This document shows positions 1 to 7,420 of a stretch of DNA of 9,717 nucleotides, piece by piece. Numbering within the stretch: position 1 is the first letter of the stretch; every line of letters starts with the position of its first letter. The DNA is from Bacteroidales bacterium. Its GTDB lineage: Bacteria; Bacteroidota; Bacteroidia; Bacteroidales; NBLH01. The position numbers were made by a program, and so were the translations under genes. The notes under the pieces are model-generated. The model saw only the letters and a program-made list of their open reading frames with translations. It searched no databases and had not been told where the DNA came from. Location of the stretch: NCBI GenBank assembly GCA_029933755.1, contig JAOZNO010000092.1, positions 1-9,717 of the forward strand, written 5' to 3'.

Positions 1-103
1 AGTTAAAGGGCAAAAGAACAAGTTAAAAGCGTCAATTTATTTAGTGTCAACTCCTAAGCACAGTACATTAAAAAATACAGCTAACTTGATTATTTTAAAA
101 CTT

Positions 104-961
104 ATGAAACAAATATTATTCTACTTACTCTTTTTATCTTTATTAAGTACTGCGTGTAATGAGGGGCAGAAAGATAAAAGCAAAATACCTGTGGCAAGAG
201 TTTTAGACAAATACCTATACAAAGAAGACATTAAAGATATTGTACCTGAGAACCTAAGTGCGATAGACAGTGCCAACCGAGTAAGAAACTACATTGATAT
301 GTGGCTAAAAAAACAGGCAATGATGAAGACTGCTGAGATAAATCTAATAGAAGAGCAAAAAGATGTATCAAAAGAGCTTGAAGATTACCGTATGACTTTG
401 CTAATTTCAAGATACATCCAGCTTTTTCTGGAACAAAACCTGGATACGATTATTACTGAAAAACAAATTGAGACCTATTATAATTCACACCCAGAAGTAT
501 TTAAAATTCACCAGCCAGCTGTTATGGCTCTATATATAAAAATATTACGAACAGCTCCTAATATTGACATTATTAGAAATAATTACAAGTCGTCAAGGGA
601 AAGAAATATTCAGGAATTAAAAGTTTTTTGTGAAGAAAATGCTACTAGATATGATAATTTTAACAACGAATGGATTTATTTTAAAGATCTTATTCTTGAT
701 ATACCAATTAGGGTAGATGACCAACAAAAGTTTTTAAGATTAAATAAATTTATTGAAGTTTATGATTCCACCTATTACTATTTTGTGAAAATTGATAATT
801 TTCGTCTGAAAAATGCTACTGCACCAATAAAATTTGTTAAAGGACAAATTCAGGTTGGTATATTAAATGACCGAAAAGATAGACTAAATCGTGATTTGGA
901 AAATAATATTTACAATAATATGTTAGATAATAACGATATTGAGATTATAGAAGTACAATAG
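104..961 (+). CDS. SurA-N-like lipoprotein, probable periplasmic folding factor without parvulin domain
   Basis: Predicted 285-residue lipoprotein. Residues 1-17 form a Lys-led hydrophobic signal peptide ending in a lipobox (LSTAC) with Cys18 as the lipidation site. That decides the ATG at 104 over an in-frame GTG at 44, which would put 20 polar residues before the signal. The frame stays open to the window edge. After Cys18 comes a Lys/Asp/Glu linker, then VARVLDKYLYKEDI (about 30-43), which resembles the opening of SurA/PpiC N-terminal chaperone domains. A charged helical stretch follows (about 55-130), with a segment like the TEKQIETYYNSHPEVF linker that precedes parvulin domains. The remaining part (about 135-285) has no GGxLG or HILL parvulin motifs. 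It lies 78 bp before surA in the same direction and is probably cotranscribed. Role in outer-membrane or lipoprotein folding is inferred from neighbour and fold resemblance. No Shine-Dalgarno is visible. Confidence 0.8.
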   Translation: MKQILFYLLFLSLLSTACNEGQKDKSKIPVARVLDKYLYKEDIKDIVPENLSAIDSANRVRNYIDMWLKKQAMMKTAEINLIEEQKDVSKELEDYRMTLLISRYIQLFLEQNLDTIITEKQIETYYNSHPEVFKIHQPAVMALYIKILRTAPNIDIIRNNYKSSRERNIQELKVFCEENATRYDNFNNEWIYFKDLILDIPIRVDDQQKFLRLNKFIEVYDSTYYYFVKIDNFRLKNATAPIKFVKGQIQVGILNDRKDRLNRDLENNIYNNMLDNNDIEIIEVQ

Positions 962-1039
962 GTAGTTTGCTAAAAGAAATAAAACTCCCCATTAGTATAG
1001 ATATTTATAGATTAATAATATAAATTAATAAGTAAAAGA

Positions 1040-2389
1040 ATGTACAGAATAGTTTTCATAAGTATTTTGCTGTTTTTATCACTAACAAGTGTTCAAATAA
1101 AAGCACAAAACGATTCAATAATAGATAATGTAATTGCGGTTGTTGGAAACCAGATTATTTTAAAATCAGAAGTTGAAGAGCAGTTGTTGCAAATGCAAGC
1201 AAGAGGAATGGTAGGTGAAGGAGATCAAAAATGTAAGATATTTGAAGATTTGCTTCTCAATAAGCTTTTAGTAGTACATGCTAAAATTGATAGTATTGAA
1301 GTTAGCCAAAAACAAGTAGATTCTGAAATTGACGGTAGACTTGAAACCTTTATAAACCAAATTGGTGGCCCTAAAGAGCTTGAAGCATACTTTGGTAAAA
1401 GCATACCTGAAATAAAAGAAGATTTTAAACCTATTGTTCGCGAACAATTGCTTGCACAAAAAATGCGTAGTGAAATTACCATAGATGTTAAAATTACCCC
1501 GTCAGAAGTAAAAAGTTTCTATAAGTCTATTCCTAAAGATAGTTTACCAATTATTAATGCCAATTTTGAAATTGCACAAATTGTTATTGAACCTAGAATC
1601 AAAAAAGAACAAAAAAATGCTGTTCAAAACAAATTAAAAACTTTAAGGGAAAGAATAGTTAATGGTGAAAACTTTTCAACATTAGCTGTATTATACTCTG
1701 ATGATAAATCGTCGGCTAAAAATGGCGGAGAATTAGGTTTTGTTAACAAAAGCGATTTGGTTAAGGAGTTTTCAGCAGTTGCCTTTAATCTTGAAAAAGA
1801 GGAAGTTTCTGAAATTGTAGAAACAGAATTTGGCTATCATATCATTAAGTTGATTGAAAAAAGAGGAAACCAGATTAACGTTCGACATATTTTACTAATT
1901 CCTAAAATTGCTTCAGATGCCAAATATAAGGCCAGGCAACAATTGGATAGTATTACAAAGCTTATAAGATTAGATTCCATTACTTTTGGACAAGCTGCTT
2001 TGCGCTTTTCTCAAGATGATGATACTAAAAAGAATGAAGGTTTAATGATTAACCCTTATACCGGAGCTTCTAAATTTGAAATCAAACAACTTGATCCGGC
2101 AACTAATTATGCATTAAGAAATCTGGATGTTGGTCAAATTTCTGAACCATTTGAGGCACAAAATGGTAAAGCAAAAACCGTATATAAAATAATTTACAAA
2201 AAATCAGAAACAAAGCCACATACAGTTAACCTAACTGATGATTATCAACAGGTTCAGGATATGGCGATCGCCAATAAAAAACAAAGAGTAGTTAAAAAAT
2301 GGGTTGAGAAAAAACAAAAAGAAACTTATGTTAAAATTCCGGGTAAATTTAGGAAGTGTTCTTTCGATTTCCCAGGCTGGATTAAATAG
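1040..2389 (+). CDS. surA: SurA-type periplasmic peptidyl-prolyl cis-trans isomerase / chaperone
   Basis: 449-residue exported foldase that isomerises prolyl bonds and escorts unfolded outer-membrane proteins through the periplasm. Residues 1-22 are a signal peptide, with likely cleavage after IKA before Gln23. Residues about 27-165 form the SurA N-terminal chaperone domain, opening with DNVIAVVGNQIILKSEVEEQ. Parvulin domain 1 spans about 172-275 and is canonical: NGENFSTLAVLYSDD, NGGELGFV, AFNLEKEEVSEIVETEFGYH. Parvulin domain 2 spans about 279-388; it starts with VRHILL but its centre (SQDDDTKKNEGLM, then NPYTG) departs from the GGxLG consensus, so it may be weaker or structural. A basic C-terminal tail (about 395-449) corresponds to the SurA C-terminal strand/helix that joins the chaperone domain. 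Length fits SurA (about 430-450). It is the last gene of its unit, followed within 40 bp by a strong terminator. Confidence 0.92.
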   Translation: MYRIVFISILLFLSLTSVQIKAQNDSIIDNVIAVVGNQIILKSEVEEQLLQMQARGMVGEGDQKCKIFEDLLLNKLLVVHAKIDSIEVSQKQVDSEIDGRLETFINQIGGPKELEAYFGKSIPEIKEDFKPIVREQLLAQKMRSEITIDVKITPSEVKSFYKSIPKDSLPIINANFEIAQIVIEPRIKKEQKNAVQNKLKTLRERIVNGENFSTLAVLYSDDKSSAKNGGELGFVNKSDLVKEFSAVAFNLEKEEVSEIVETEFGYHIIKLIEKRGNQINVRHILLIPKIASDAKYKARQQLDSITKLIRLDSITFGQAALRFSQDDDTKKNEGLMINPYTGASKFEIKQLDPATNYALRNLDVGQISEPFEAQNGKAKTVYKIIYKKSETKPHTVNLTDDYQQVQDMAIANKKQRVVKKWVEKKQKETYVKIPGKFRKCSFDFPGWIK

Positions 2390-2426
2390 TGTTTATCCGA
2401 TTTTGATATTAAACTCTAAATTTGAT

Positions 2427-2464
2427 AAAAAAGGCTGGCAACTATTAAGTTGCCAGCCTTTTTT
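2427..2464 (+). terminator. Rho-independent terminator after surA, probably bidirectional
   Basis: A perfect 13-bp inverted repeat (AAGGCTGGCAACT, 2431-2443, and AGTTGCCAGCCTT, 2448-2460) encloses a 4-nt loop. An A-run precedes it (2427-2430) and a T-run follows it (2459-2464), so it can act on both strands. It lies 37 bp after the surA stop and is the only classic terminator between surA and the convergent buk gene, so it may also stop minus-strand transcripts coming from buk. Confidence 0.9.
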
Positions 2465-2533
2465 ATTCAGATATAAATAGAAGAACTATTTAGAGTTTGT
2501 CAGTTTTTTTGTAATAATTTATTTTTTTACATT

Positions 2534-2631
2534 TTGTTAAAGGTTAGTAGTTCTCAGTATTCAGTCAATTCTTGTAGTACAGCATTTTTTTCTGCGTACT
2601 GAGAACTGCGTACTCTCTAACAAATTAACAA
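2534..2631. repeat. Intergenic inverted-repeat element with AGTTCTCAGTA words
   Basis: AGTTCTCAGTATTCAG (2549-2564) is matched in inverse orientation by CTGCGTACTGAGAACT (2592-2607), with 14 of 16 positions complementary. Outer arms TTGTTAA (2534-2540) and TTAACAA (2625-2631) extend the symmetry. The loop carries GCATTTTTTT. A second direct copy of the word GCGTACT follows each arm half (2594-2600, 2608-2614). No reading frame of note. It looks like a dispersed intergenic repeat, but copies elsewhere in the genome cannot be tested here. Confidence 0.5.
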
Positions 2632-2637
2632 GATACC

Positions 2638-2901
2638 TTACTTAGTGTTACTAAGAAAACTGCTTTTTTTATAAGTATCTTTTAGGAATCGTCAAGAATA
2701 AGGCTTGTGAACCGAGTTTACGAGCTCATGAACACCATAGAATTAATAAAAATATGGTGAATAAATCTTGAAAATCAAGGAGTTTACTTTCGTAAATAAC
2801 TGTTTTCAAGATGAGCATAACGCAACCTTTAGCTCACGAACACCATTAAAATAACTACACTTGTGAGTAATTATTAGCGTTTTCTTAGAGATACTACTTA
2901 A
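2638..2901. repeat. Structured intergenic element bounded by imperfect inverted repeats
   Basis: The ends, 2638-2660 and 2879-2901, are inverted repeats matching at 18 of 23 positions, with the perfect core CTAAGAAAAC (2651-2660) opposite GTTTTCTTAG (2879-2888). Inside are a 16-bp direct repeat with one mismatch, AGCTCAYGAACACCAT (2723-2738 and 2831-2846); a 7-bp stem CACCATA/TATGGTG (2733-2739, 2753-2759); and a hairpin with perfect 10-bp outer arms ATCTTGAAAA/TTTTCAAGAT (2765-2774, 2803-2812) plus an inner TTTAC/GTAAA stem (2783-2787, 2792-2796). CTTAGTGTTACTAAG (2641-2655) is also a small hairpin. No protein-coding frame is credible. It could be a MITE-like element, a structured 3' UTR of the buk transcript, or chance symmetry in AT-rich DNA. 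Confidence 0.4.
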
Positions 2902-2930
2902 ATGAATATTCTCAACTTTATAGACTCACA

Positions 2931-4010
2931 CTATTTATCGTAAACTTTCGGTTTAATTTCTCCTTTTATAACCATTAATCCATTCATTGCCAGTGCTCTC
3001 ATTTCATCCTCACCGGGATAAACATGTACAGGAGCAATACGGTGTACTCTTTCAATAATTTTGTTTACAAAGTATTTTGAATTTGCAATTCCACCAGTTA
3101 ATAAAATACCATCAACATTACCTTTTAATGCGGGGCACATAGAGCCTATTGCTTTTGCTACCTGATAAGCCATTGCATCAAGGTAAAATTTAGCTTCTTC
3201 ATCACCATCCATAGCACGTAACTCAACATCGTATGCACTGTTTGTACCCAGATAAGCAACCAAACCGCCTTCACCCTTTATCATCCTTTTAATTTTCTCT
3301 TTGGTATAGTTTCCACTAAAACACATATTTACCAAATCTCCAACAGGCAAAGTTCCACTACGTTCCGGTGAAAATGGCCCTTCACCATCAAGACCTTGAT
3401 TTACATCAATTACCCGGCCTTTTTCATGTGCACCAACGGTTGTTCCTCCTCCCATATGAACTACAATAAGGTTCATATCTTCATATGCCCTCATTAACGA
3501 TTTAGCATGCAAACGGGCAACCGCTTTTTGATTTAATGCATGAAAAATTGATTTTCGCCTGAATGCCGGATGCCCTGAGACTCTTGCCAAAGGCGATAAT
3601 TCATCAACCACAACCGGATCAGCAATATAGGCTTTGGCATCTTTTAACTTATCCGCAATTTCTTTGGCAATTAAACCTCCTAAATTACTAGCATGCTCAC
3701 CTAAAGGACTATTAATTAAATCTCTAATCAGATTTTCATTTACCTCATAAATACCTGACTCAATTGGTTTAACCAATCCTCCCCTTCCTACAACTGCCCT
3801 AATTAAATCAATTTTTATGTCAGCTTTATTTAGTTCTTTAAATATAATATCTTTTCTAAAATCAAACTGTTCAGCAATAGTTTTAAACTTTTTCAGTTCT
3901 TTATTACTGTGTTTTATATCTTTCAAAAAAACAGGGTTTGCATTTTTATATATTGCAATCTTAGTTGAAGTAGAACCCGGGTTAATTGCTAATATTCTTA
4001 TATTTTCCAT
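2931..4010 (-). CDS. buk: Butyrate kinase (possibly branched-chain carboxylic acid kinase)
   Basis: 359-residue cytoplasmic ASKHA-superfamily kinase, catalysing butyryl phosphate + ADP to butyrate + ATP, the substrate-level phosphorylation step of the Ptb-Buk route. Visible signatures are the phosphate-1 loop LAINPGSTSTKIAIY (7-21), VVGRGGLVKPI (73-83), HASNLGG (106-112), DPVVVDELSPLARVSG (131-146), the phosphate-2 loop VVHMGGGTTVGAH (183-195), DGEGPFSPERSGTLPVGDL (208-226), and the adenosine-site motif ILLTGGIANSKYF (302-314). Length and motif order fit Buk rather than acetate kinase, which is about 40 residues longer. It lies 53 bp downstream of ptb in the same direction and ends the cluster. 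Buk enzymes often accept isobutyrate, isovalerate or valerate, so the physiological acid cannot be fixed from sequence. Confidence 0.93.
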   Translation of the reverse strand: MENIRILAINPGSTSTKIAIYKNANPVFLKDIKHSNKELKKFKTIAEQFDFRKDIIFKELNKADIKIDLIRAVVGRGGLVKPIESGIYEVNENLIRDLINSPLGEHASNLGGLIAKEIADKLKDAKAYIADPVVVDELSPLARVSGHPAFRRKSIFHALNQKAVARLHAKSLMRAYEDMNLIVVHMGGGTTVGAHEKGRVIDVNQGLDGEGPFSPERSGTLPVGDLVNMCFSGNYTKEKIKRMIKGEGGLVAYLGTNSAYDVELRAMDGDEEAKFYLDAMAYQVAKAIGSMCPALKGNVDGILLTGGIANSKYFVNKIIERVHRIAPVHVYPGEDEMRALAMNGLMVIKGEIKPKVYDK

Positions 4011-4063
4011 TTACTATTATATTCGTACGACTTTGCAAATCAACTTATTCAATATCAATTACA

Positions 4064-4960
4064 TTAGGCACCTAATGCAGCAAGGTAAATACTATTTAGT
4101 TTTGACTCTTCGCTATCTGAACGTGAAGTTAATACAATTGGTACTTTCGCTCCAAGAATAACAGCTGCAATACCTGAATGAGCAAAAAAGCTTAATGATT
4201 TATATAAAATATTTCCTGCCTCAATATTTGGCATTAGCAATAAATCAGCATCGCCAGCCACATTACCCATAATCCCCTTATGTTCAGCACTTTTCCTACT
4301 AATCGCATTATCAAAAGCAAGTGGGCCATCAATTATACAATTTGCAATTTGGTTTCTTTCTGACATTTTAGCAATTATAGCCGCATCAACACTCGATGGC
4401 ATTGACTGGTTAACTGTTTCGGCAGCAGAAATTGCAGCTACCTTAGGGCTGGTAATTCCTATTTTGTTCAAATATTTTACTGAATTATTTACAATACCAA
4501 TTTTTGCTACTAAATCCGGAGCAATATTCATAGCAACATCAGTTACTCCCAAAAGTTTGTGATAATCTTTTATTTCAAATAATGCTAAATGAGATAATAT
4601 ACTTCCTGTTCTTAATCCCCACTCTTTATTTAAAACTCCTTTCAGTAAATTTGCTGTAGGAACATTTCCTTTCATTAATATTTGAGCTGCACCTTGCCTG
4701 ACTAATTTTATTGACAGCTCAACCGCTTCAATTTTATCCTTTTTATCAATAACTTCCACATTAGATAAATCAAAGTTAATTTCAGCGGCTATTTCTTTAA
4801 TTTTTTCTGAATCACCAACAAGAACCGGCTCAATACAATTGTTATGATGTGCTGCTTTAATTGCTTCCAGTGCATGTTTGTCATGAGCTACAGCCAGAAC
4901 CAGTTTCTTTTTTTGTTTTTCTTTATCCTGCTTAAATAAATCTTCCAGCTTTGTAAACAT
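4064..4960 (-). CDS. ptb: Phosphate butyryltransferase
   Basis: 298-residue cytoplasmic enzyme of the PTA/PTB family that exchanges CoA for phosphate on butyryl-CoA (or branched-chain acyl-CoA) to give the acyl phosphate used by Buk. Recognisable segments are LVLAVAHDKHALEAIKAA (20-37), EPVLVGD (44-50), QILMKGNVPTANLLKGVLNK (93-112), GLRTGSILSHLALFEI (115-130), HKLLGVTDVAMNIAPDL (134-150), PKVAAISAAETVNQSMPSS (172-190), IDGPLAFDNAIS (210-221), and the C-terminal GDADLLLMPNIEAGNILYKS (236-255) with a late SRSDSEESKLNSI (279-291). The short length (about 300) and KGNVPTANLLKG separate it from Pta (about 330). It is 53 bp before buk and 104 bp after ackA; the latter gap may hold its own promoter, so ptb-buk may be expressed apart from ackA. 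Confidence 0.93.
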   Translation of the reverse strand: MFTKLEDLFKQDKEKQKKKLVLAVAHDKHALEAIKAAHHNNCIEPVLVGDSEKIKEIAAEINFDLSNVEVIDKKDKIEAVELSIKLVRQGAAQILMKGNVPTANLLKGVLNKEWGLRTGSILSHLALFEIKDYHKLLGVTDVAMNIAPDLVAKIGIVNNSVKYLNKIGITSPKVAAISAAETVNQSMPSSVDAAIIAKMSERNQIANCIIDGPLAFDNAISRKSAEHKGIMGNVAGDADLLLMPNIEAGNILYKSLSFFAHSGIAAVILGAKVPIVLTSRSDSEESKLNSIYLAALGA

Positions 4961-4980
4961 ATATCATTAAATTTAATTTG

Positions 4981-4995
4981 ACAGCTTGAAACTGT
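4981..4995. promoter_or_regulatory. Near-palindrome before ptb, possible operator
   Basis: ACAGCTTGAAACTGT is a 15-bp near-palindrome with 6 of 7 half-site positions symmetric (ACAGYTT half sites). It lies 20 bp upstream of the ptb start, between the start codon and the promoter candidate at 5020-5047. A regulator site is one reading; nothing identifies a regulator. Confidence 0.2.
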
Positions 4996-5019
4996 TTTCT
5001 TTTAAATCGTAATACTTTT

Positions 5020-5047
5020 ATTCTAACACGATCTGTTGTCAAGTCAA
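5020..5047 (-). promoter_or_regulatory. Candidate promoter for ptb-buk
   Basis: On the minus strand TTGACT (5042-5047) and TAGAAT (5020-5025) are separated by 16 bp, a sigma70-like arrangement about 60 bp upstream of the ptb start. The usual Bacteroidota -7 element TAnnTTTG is not seen in this gap, which weakens the call. If real, it would uncouple ptb-buk from ackA. Confidence 0.25.
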
Positions 5048-5064
5048 GCCTATGTAGAATTAAA

Positions 5065-6264
5065 TTATCCGTTTAATATTTCTAAAGTATCATTAGCAAT
5101 AACATACTCTTCGTTTGTTGGTACAACCATTACAGTTACTGTTGAATTGTCTTTACTTATTATTGCCTCTTCACCTCTTAAACCATTATTTTTTTCATCA
5201 TCCAAATCAATACCAATAAAAGATAAGCCTTCAGTAATACTCTTACGAATTTTATCTGCATTTTCACCAATTCCACCCGTAAAAATTAACATATCAACAC
5301 CACCCATAGCTGCTGCATAAGAGCCAATGTATTTTTTTATCCGGTAAGCGTACATTTCCAACCCAAGCTTAGCACGTTCATTACCTTCTTCAGCTGCTTG
5401 TTCAATCTCTCTCATATCTGATGAAACACCAGTTATTCCAATCATTCCACTATGCTTGTTAATCAGAGTTCTTGCAGTTTCAACGCCAGTTTCTTCTTTT
5501 TCCATTAGAAATAATAAGGCACCTAAATCCAAATCGCCTGTTCTGCTACCCATAATTAAGCCTTCAACGGGTGTTAAGCCCATTGATGTATCAACAGAAT
5601 TACCACCTTTGATGGCTGTTATTGATGCTCCATTTCCCAGATGACAAGCAACAATTTTTTGTTTTTTAATATCTACATTAGCAATTTCACAAGCCTTATC
5701 AGCAATATATCTGTAGCTTGTACCATGGAATCCATATCGTCTTACGCCATATTTTTTATAAAGCGCATAAGGTGTAGCATACATAAAGGCTTTTGCCGGC
5801 ATTGTTTGATGAAAAGCAGTATCAAATACAGCTACTTGAGGTATATTAGGTAAAAGCAAGTCCATAGCCAATATACCTTTATAATTATGAGGATTATGCA
5901 AAGGTGCAAGCTCACTAACTTTTTTAATATCTTCTTTTACCTCATTGTCAATTAAAACACTCTTTTTAAACTTTTCGCCACCGTGTGCAACTCTATGCCC
6001 TACTGCCTCAATTTCATCAAGTGAAGAAATACAACCATGTTTTTCACTAATTAATACACCCAAAATATATTCAATACCTCCCTGATGATCCAATATATCA
6101 CCTTCAAATTTTACTTTTTGTCCATTATTTTTTTCGTGCTTTAAAAATGCACCTTTTAAACCAATTTTTTCAACAACACCCTTTCCCAAGACTAAATTAT
6201 CAGTCATATTAAAAAGCTGGTATTTTATTGATGAACTTCCACAGTTCAAAACCATTATCTTCAT
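5065..6264 (-). CDS. ackA: Acetate kinase
   Basis: 399-residue cytoplasmic ASKHA kinase: acetyl phosphate + ADP to acetate + ATP, and the reverse for acetate activation. Motifs in order: VLNCGSSSIKYQLF (5-18) with Asn7; GHRVAHGG (89-96) with Arg91; APLHNP (120-125); VFDTAFHQTMP (146-156) with catalytic Asp148; YGFHGTSYRY (177-186) with His180; CHLGNGASITAI (207-218); DTSMGLTPVEGLIMGSRTGD (225-244) with Arg241; FTGGIGENAD (328-337); PTNEEYVIA (382-390) with the metal-site Glu. Asn7, Arg91, Asp148, His180 and Arg241 fall at the same numbers as in the Methanosarcina thermophila enzyme, and length is standard. It starts 52 bp after the dehydrogenase stop, so those two are likely cotranscribed. 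Pta, its usual partner, is two genes upstream rather than adjacent. Confidence 0.97.
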   Translation of the reverse strand: MKIMVLNCGSSSIKYQLFNMTDNLVLGKGVVEKIGLKGAFLKHEKNNGQKVKFEGDILDHQGGIEYILGVLISEKHGCISSLDEIEAVGHRVAHGGEKFKKSVLIDNEVKEDIKKVSELAPLHNPHNYKGILAMDLLLPNIPQVAVFDTAFHQTMPAKAFMYATPYALYKKYGVRRYGFHGTSYRYIADKACEIANVDIKKQKIVACHLGNGASITAIKGGNSVDTSMGLTPVEGLIMGSRTGDLDLGALLFLMEKEETGVETARTLINKHSGMIGITGVSSDMREIEQAAEEGNERAKLGLEMYAYRIKKYIGSYAAAMGGVDMLIFTGGIGENADKIRKSITEGLSFIGIDLDDEKNNGLRGEEAIISKDNSTVTVMVVPTNEEYVIANDTLEILNG

Positions 6265-6316
6265 CTGTATAGTTTTATATTTTTCTAAATTTTAATCCTC
6301 AAACTTATAATTTAAT

Positions 6317-7294
6317 TTACTTACAATTAATTGTTTTTTGCATATTGTCGACTTTATTTCCATGTGTATCGTATGCATAAAACCCCATACATGTTTTCCT
6401 ACCTAAATGTTGAGCCCTAACCAATTTCTTAATTAATGGTGATGCTTTGTATTTCATATCACCAAATTCATTATACAGATTATCCATCCACCGAACCACT
6501 TTATCAAGGCCAATTTTATCGGCCATTTCAAAAGGTCCCAAAGGAAGTCCTAATCCATTCCTCATGGTTAAATCAATATTTTCCTTAGTGGCCACACCTT
6601 CCATTAATGCATCGCACGCTTCGCCAATTAAGGCAACAAATAACCTAACACTAATTAGCCCGGGTGATTCGTCAACAGGAATAGGAATTTTACTTATAAG
6701 TGTAGTAAATTTTCGAACATTTTCACAAGTTTCCTCAGATGTGTACAAGCCTTTAACCACTTCTACAATATTTGCACCGGGATTAGTAGTAGAAAAATGC
6801 AAACTGAGGCATCGGTCTTTGTGGATTAATTCATTTGCCAATTCAGTAATAACCGTTGTAGTAGAATTTGTTGCAATAATCGTATGTTCACTTACATGTT
6901 CTTCAATTTTCTTAAAAACACTTTTCCTGATGTCAACACTAAACTCTCTTTGTTTAGAAAGGATTGATTCAATAACCAAATCACAGTCTTTAAAATCAGT
7001 ATACTTAAGAGTTCCCTTTACTCTGGCTAAAACTGCTCTTTTGTCACCGGCAGTCATACCCCAATGCTCAATTTTATCATCCAGTTCTTCAGCTAATTCC
7101 CTGTAGGTATCATCAATACTTGCCTGATCTAACTCAAGAAAAACAACCTCTATACCTTTTGAGGCAATCATTAAAATAATCCTCTGCCCAGTTGTTCCGG
7201 CACCTACAATTCCAATTTGAGCAAACAATGCCTTAGGTCTCTCCTTTTTGCTAAGTGCATAATCTTCAATTTGTTCAATTATTAATTCTTCCAT
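6317..7294 (-). CDS. Divergent 3-hydroxyacyl-CoA dehydrogenase (3-hydroxybutyryl-CoA dehydrogenase family)
   Basis: 325-residue cytoplasmic oxidoreductase, hbd-like by family, expected to interconvert acetoacetyl-CoA and 3-hydroxybutyryl-CoA with NAD(H). The Rossmann motif GAGTTG (31-36) and Glu54 at the end of the second strand suggest NAD preference. Other marks are NSTTT (143-147), His166 in SLHF, Glu178 in IVEVV, DESPGL (208-213), GPFEMADKIGLD (253-264) and GRKTCMGFYAYD (298-309). His166 and Glu178 keep the 12-residue spacing of the catalytic His-Glu pair. Oddities: the family HFFNP motif reads HFSTTNP; the catalytic-site Ser aligns with Thr145; the conserved Asn of VNR is Val216; and about 20 extra residues precede the Rossmann fold (family about 282 residues). 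Position between pta and ackA supports a fermentation role, but the substrate may differ from acetoacetyl-CoA. Confidence 0.85.
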   Translation of the reverse strand: MEELIIEQIEDYALSKKERPKALFAQIGIVGAGTTGQRIILMIASKGIEVVFLELDQASIDDTYRELAEELDDKIEHWGMTAGDKRAVLARVKGTLKYTDFKDCDLVIESILSKQREFSVDIRKSVFKKIEEHVSEHTIIATNSTTTVITELANELIHKDRCLSLHFSTTNPGANIVEVVKGLYTSEETCENVRKFTTLISKIPIPVDESPGLISVRLFVALIGEACDALMEGVATKENIDLTMRNGLGLPLGPFEMADKIGLDKVVRWMDNLYNEFGDMKYKASPLIKKLVRAQHLGRKTCMGFYAYDTHGNKVDNMQKTINCK

Positions 7295-7381
7295 TTATTT
7301 TATATTATTTTTTTCTAAGGTCTCTGACCTATTTAATGTTGCTTACGCATTTATGCAAAGTACTTACTAATTGTAAATTAC

Positions 7382-7409
7382 ACAAAAGTAAATGTCGAAA
7401 AACTTTTGT
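7382..7409 (-). promoter_or_regulatory. Candidate promoter with overlapping inverted repeat before the dehydrogenase gene
   Basis: On the minus strand TACTTTTG (7383-7390) fits the Bacteroidota -7 consensus TAnnTTTG, about 90 bp upstream of the start codon. No clear TTG-type -33 element lies at the right distance. The same site is one arm of a perfect 8-bp inverted repeat, ACAAAAGT (7382-7389) and ACTTTTGT (7402-7409), which could be an operator or a small hairpin. The second arm lies inside the 12-bp motif shared with the pta upstream region. Confidence 0.35.
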
Positions 7410-7420
7410 TATGGTACTTA

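Noticed and set aside
1..26. Possible tail of an upstream gene (LKGKRTS then TAA at 24-26, or a stop at 4-6)
   Set aside because: Only a few codons are visible and two frames offer a stop, so no frame or product can be supported, although a folding-related gene upstream would fit.
44..103. GTG start and 20-residue extension of the first gene
   Set aside because: The extension precedes a complete lipoprotein signal peptide with lipobox; ATG at 104 is the sensible start. The frame being open to the window edge is not enough to support a longer protein.
1225..1482. Minus-strand open frames inside surA
   Set aside because: Fully contained in a well-supported gene on the other strand, with no recognisable motif.
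2638..2901. tRNA, riboswitch or CRISPR reading of the repeats in the surA-buk gap
   Set aside because: No cloverleaf with a TTC loop and acceptor stem, no known riboswitch core, and only two unevenly flanked copies of the direct repeat.
6447..7106. 219-codon plus-strand open frame opposite the dehydrogenase gene
   Set aside because: It is antisense to a gene with clear family motifs; composition is Ser/Leu/Ile rich as expected of a shadow frame.
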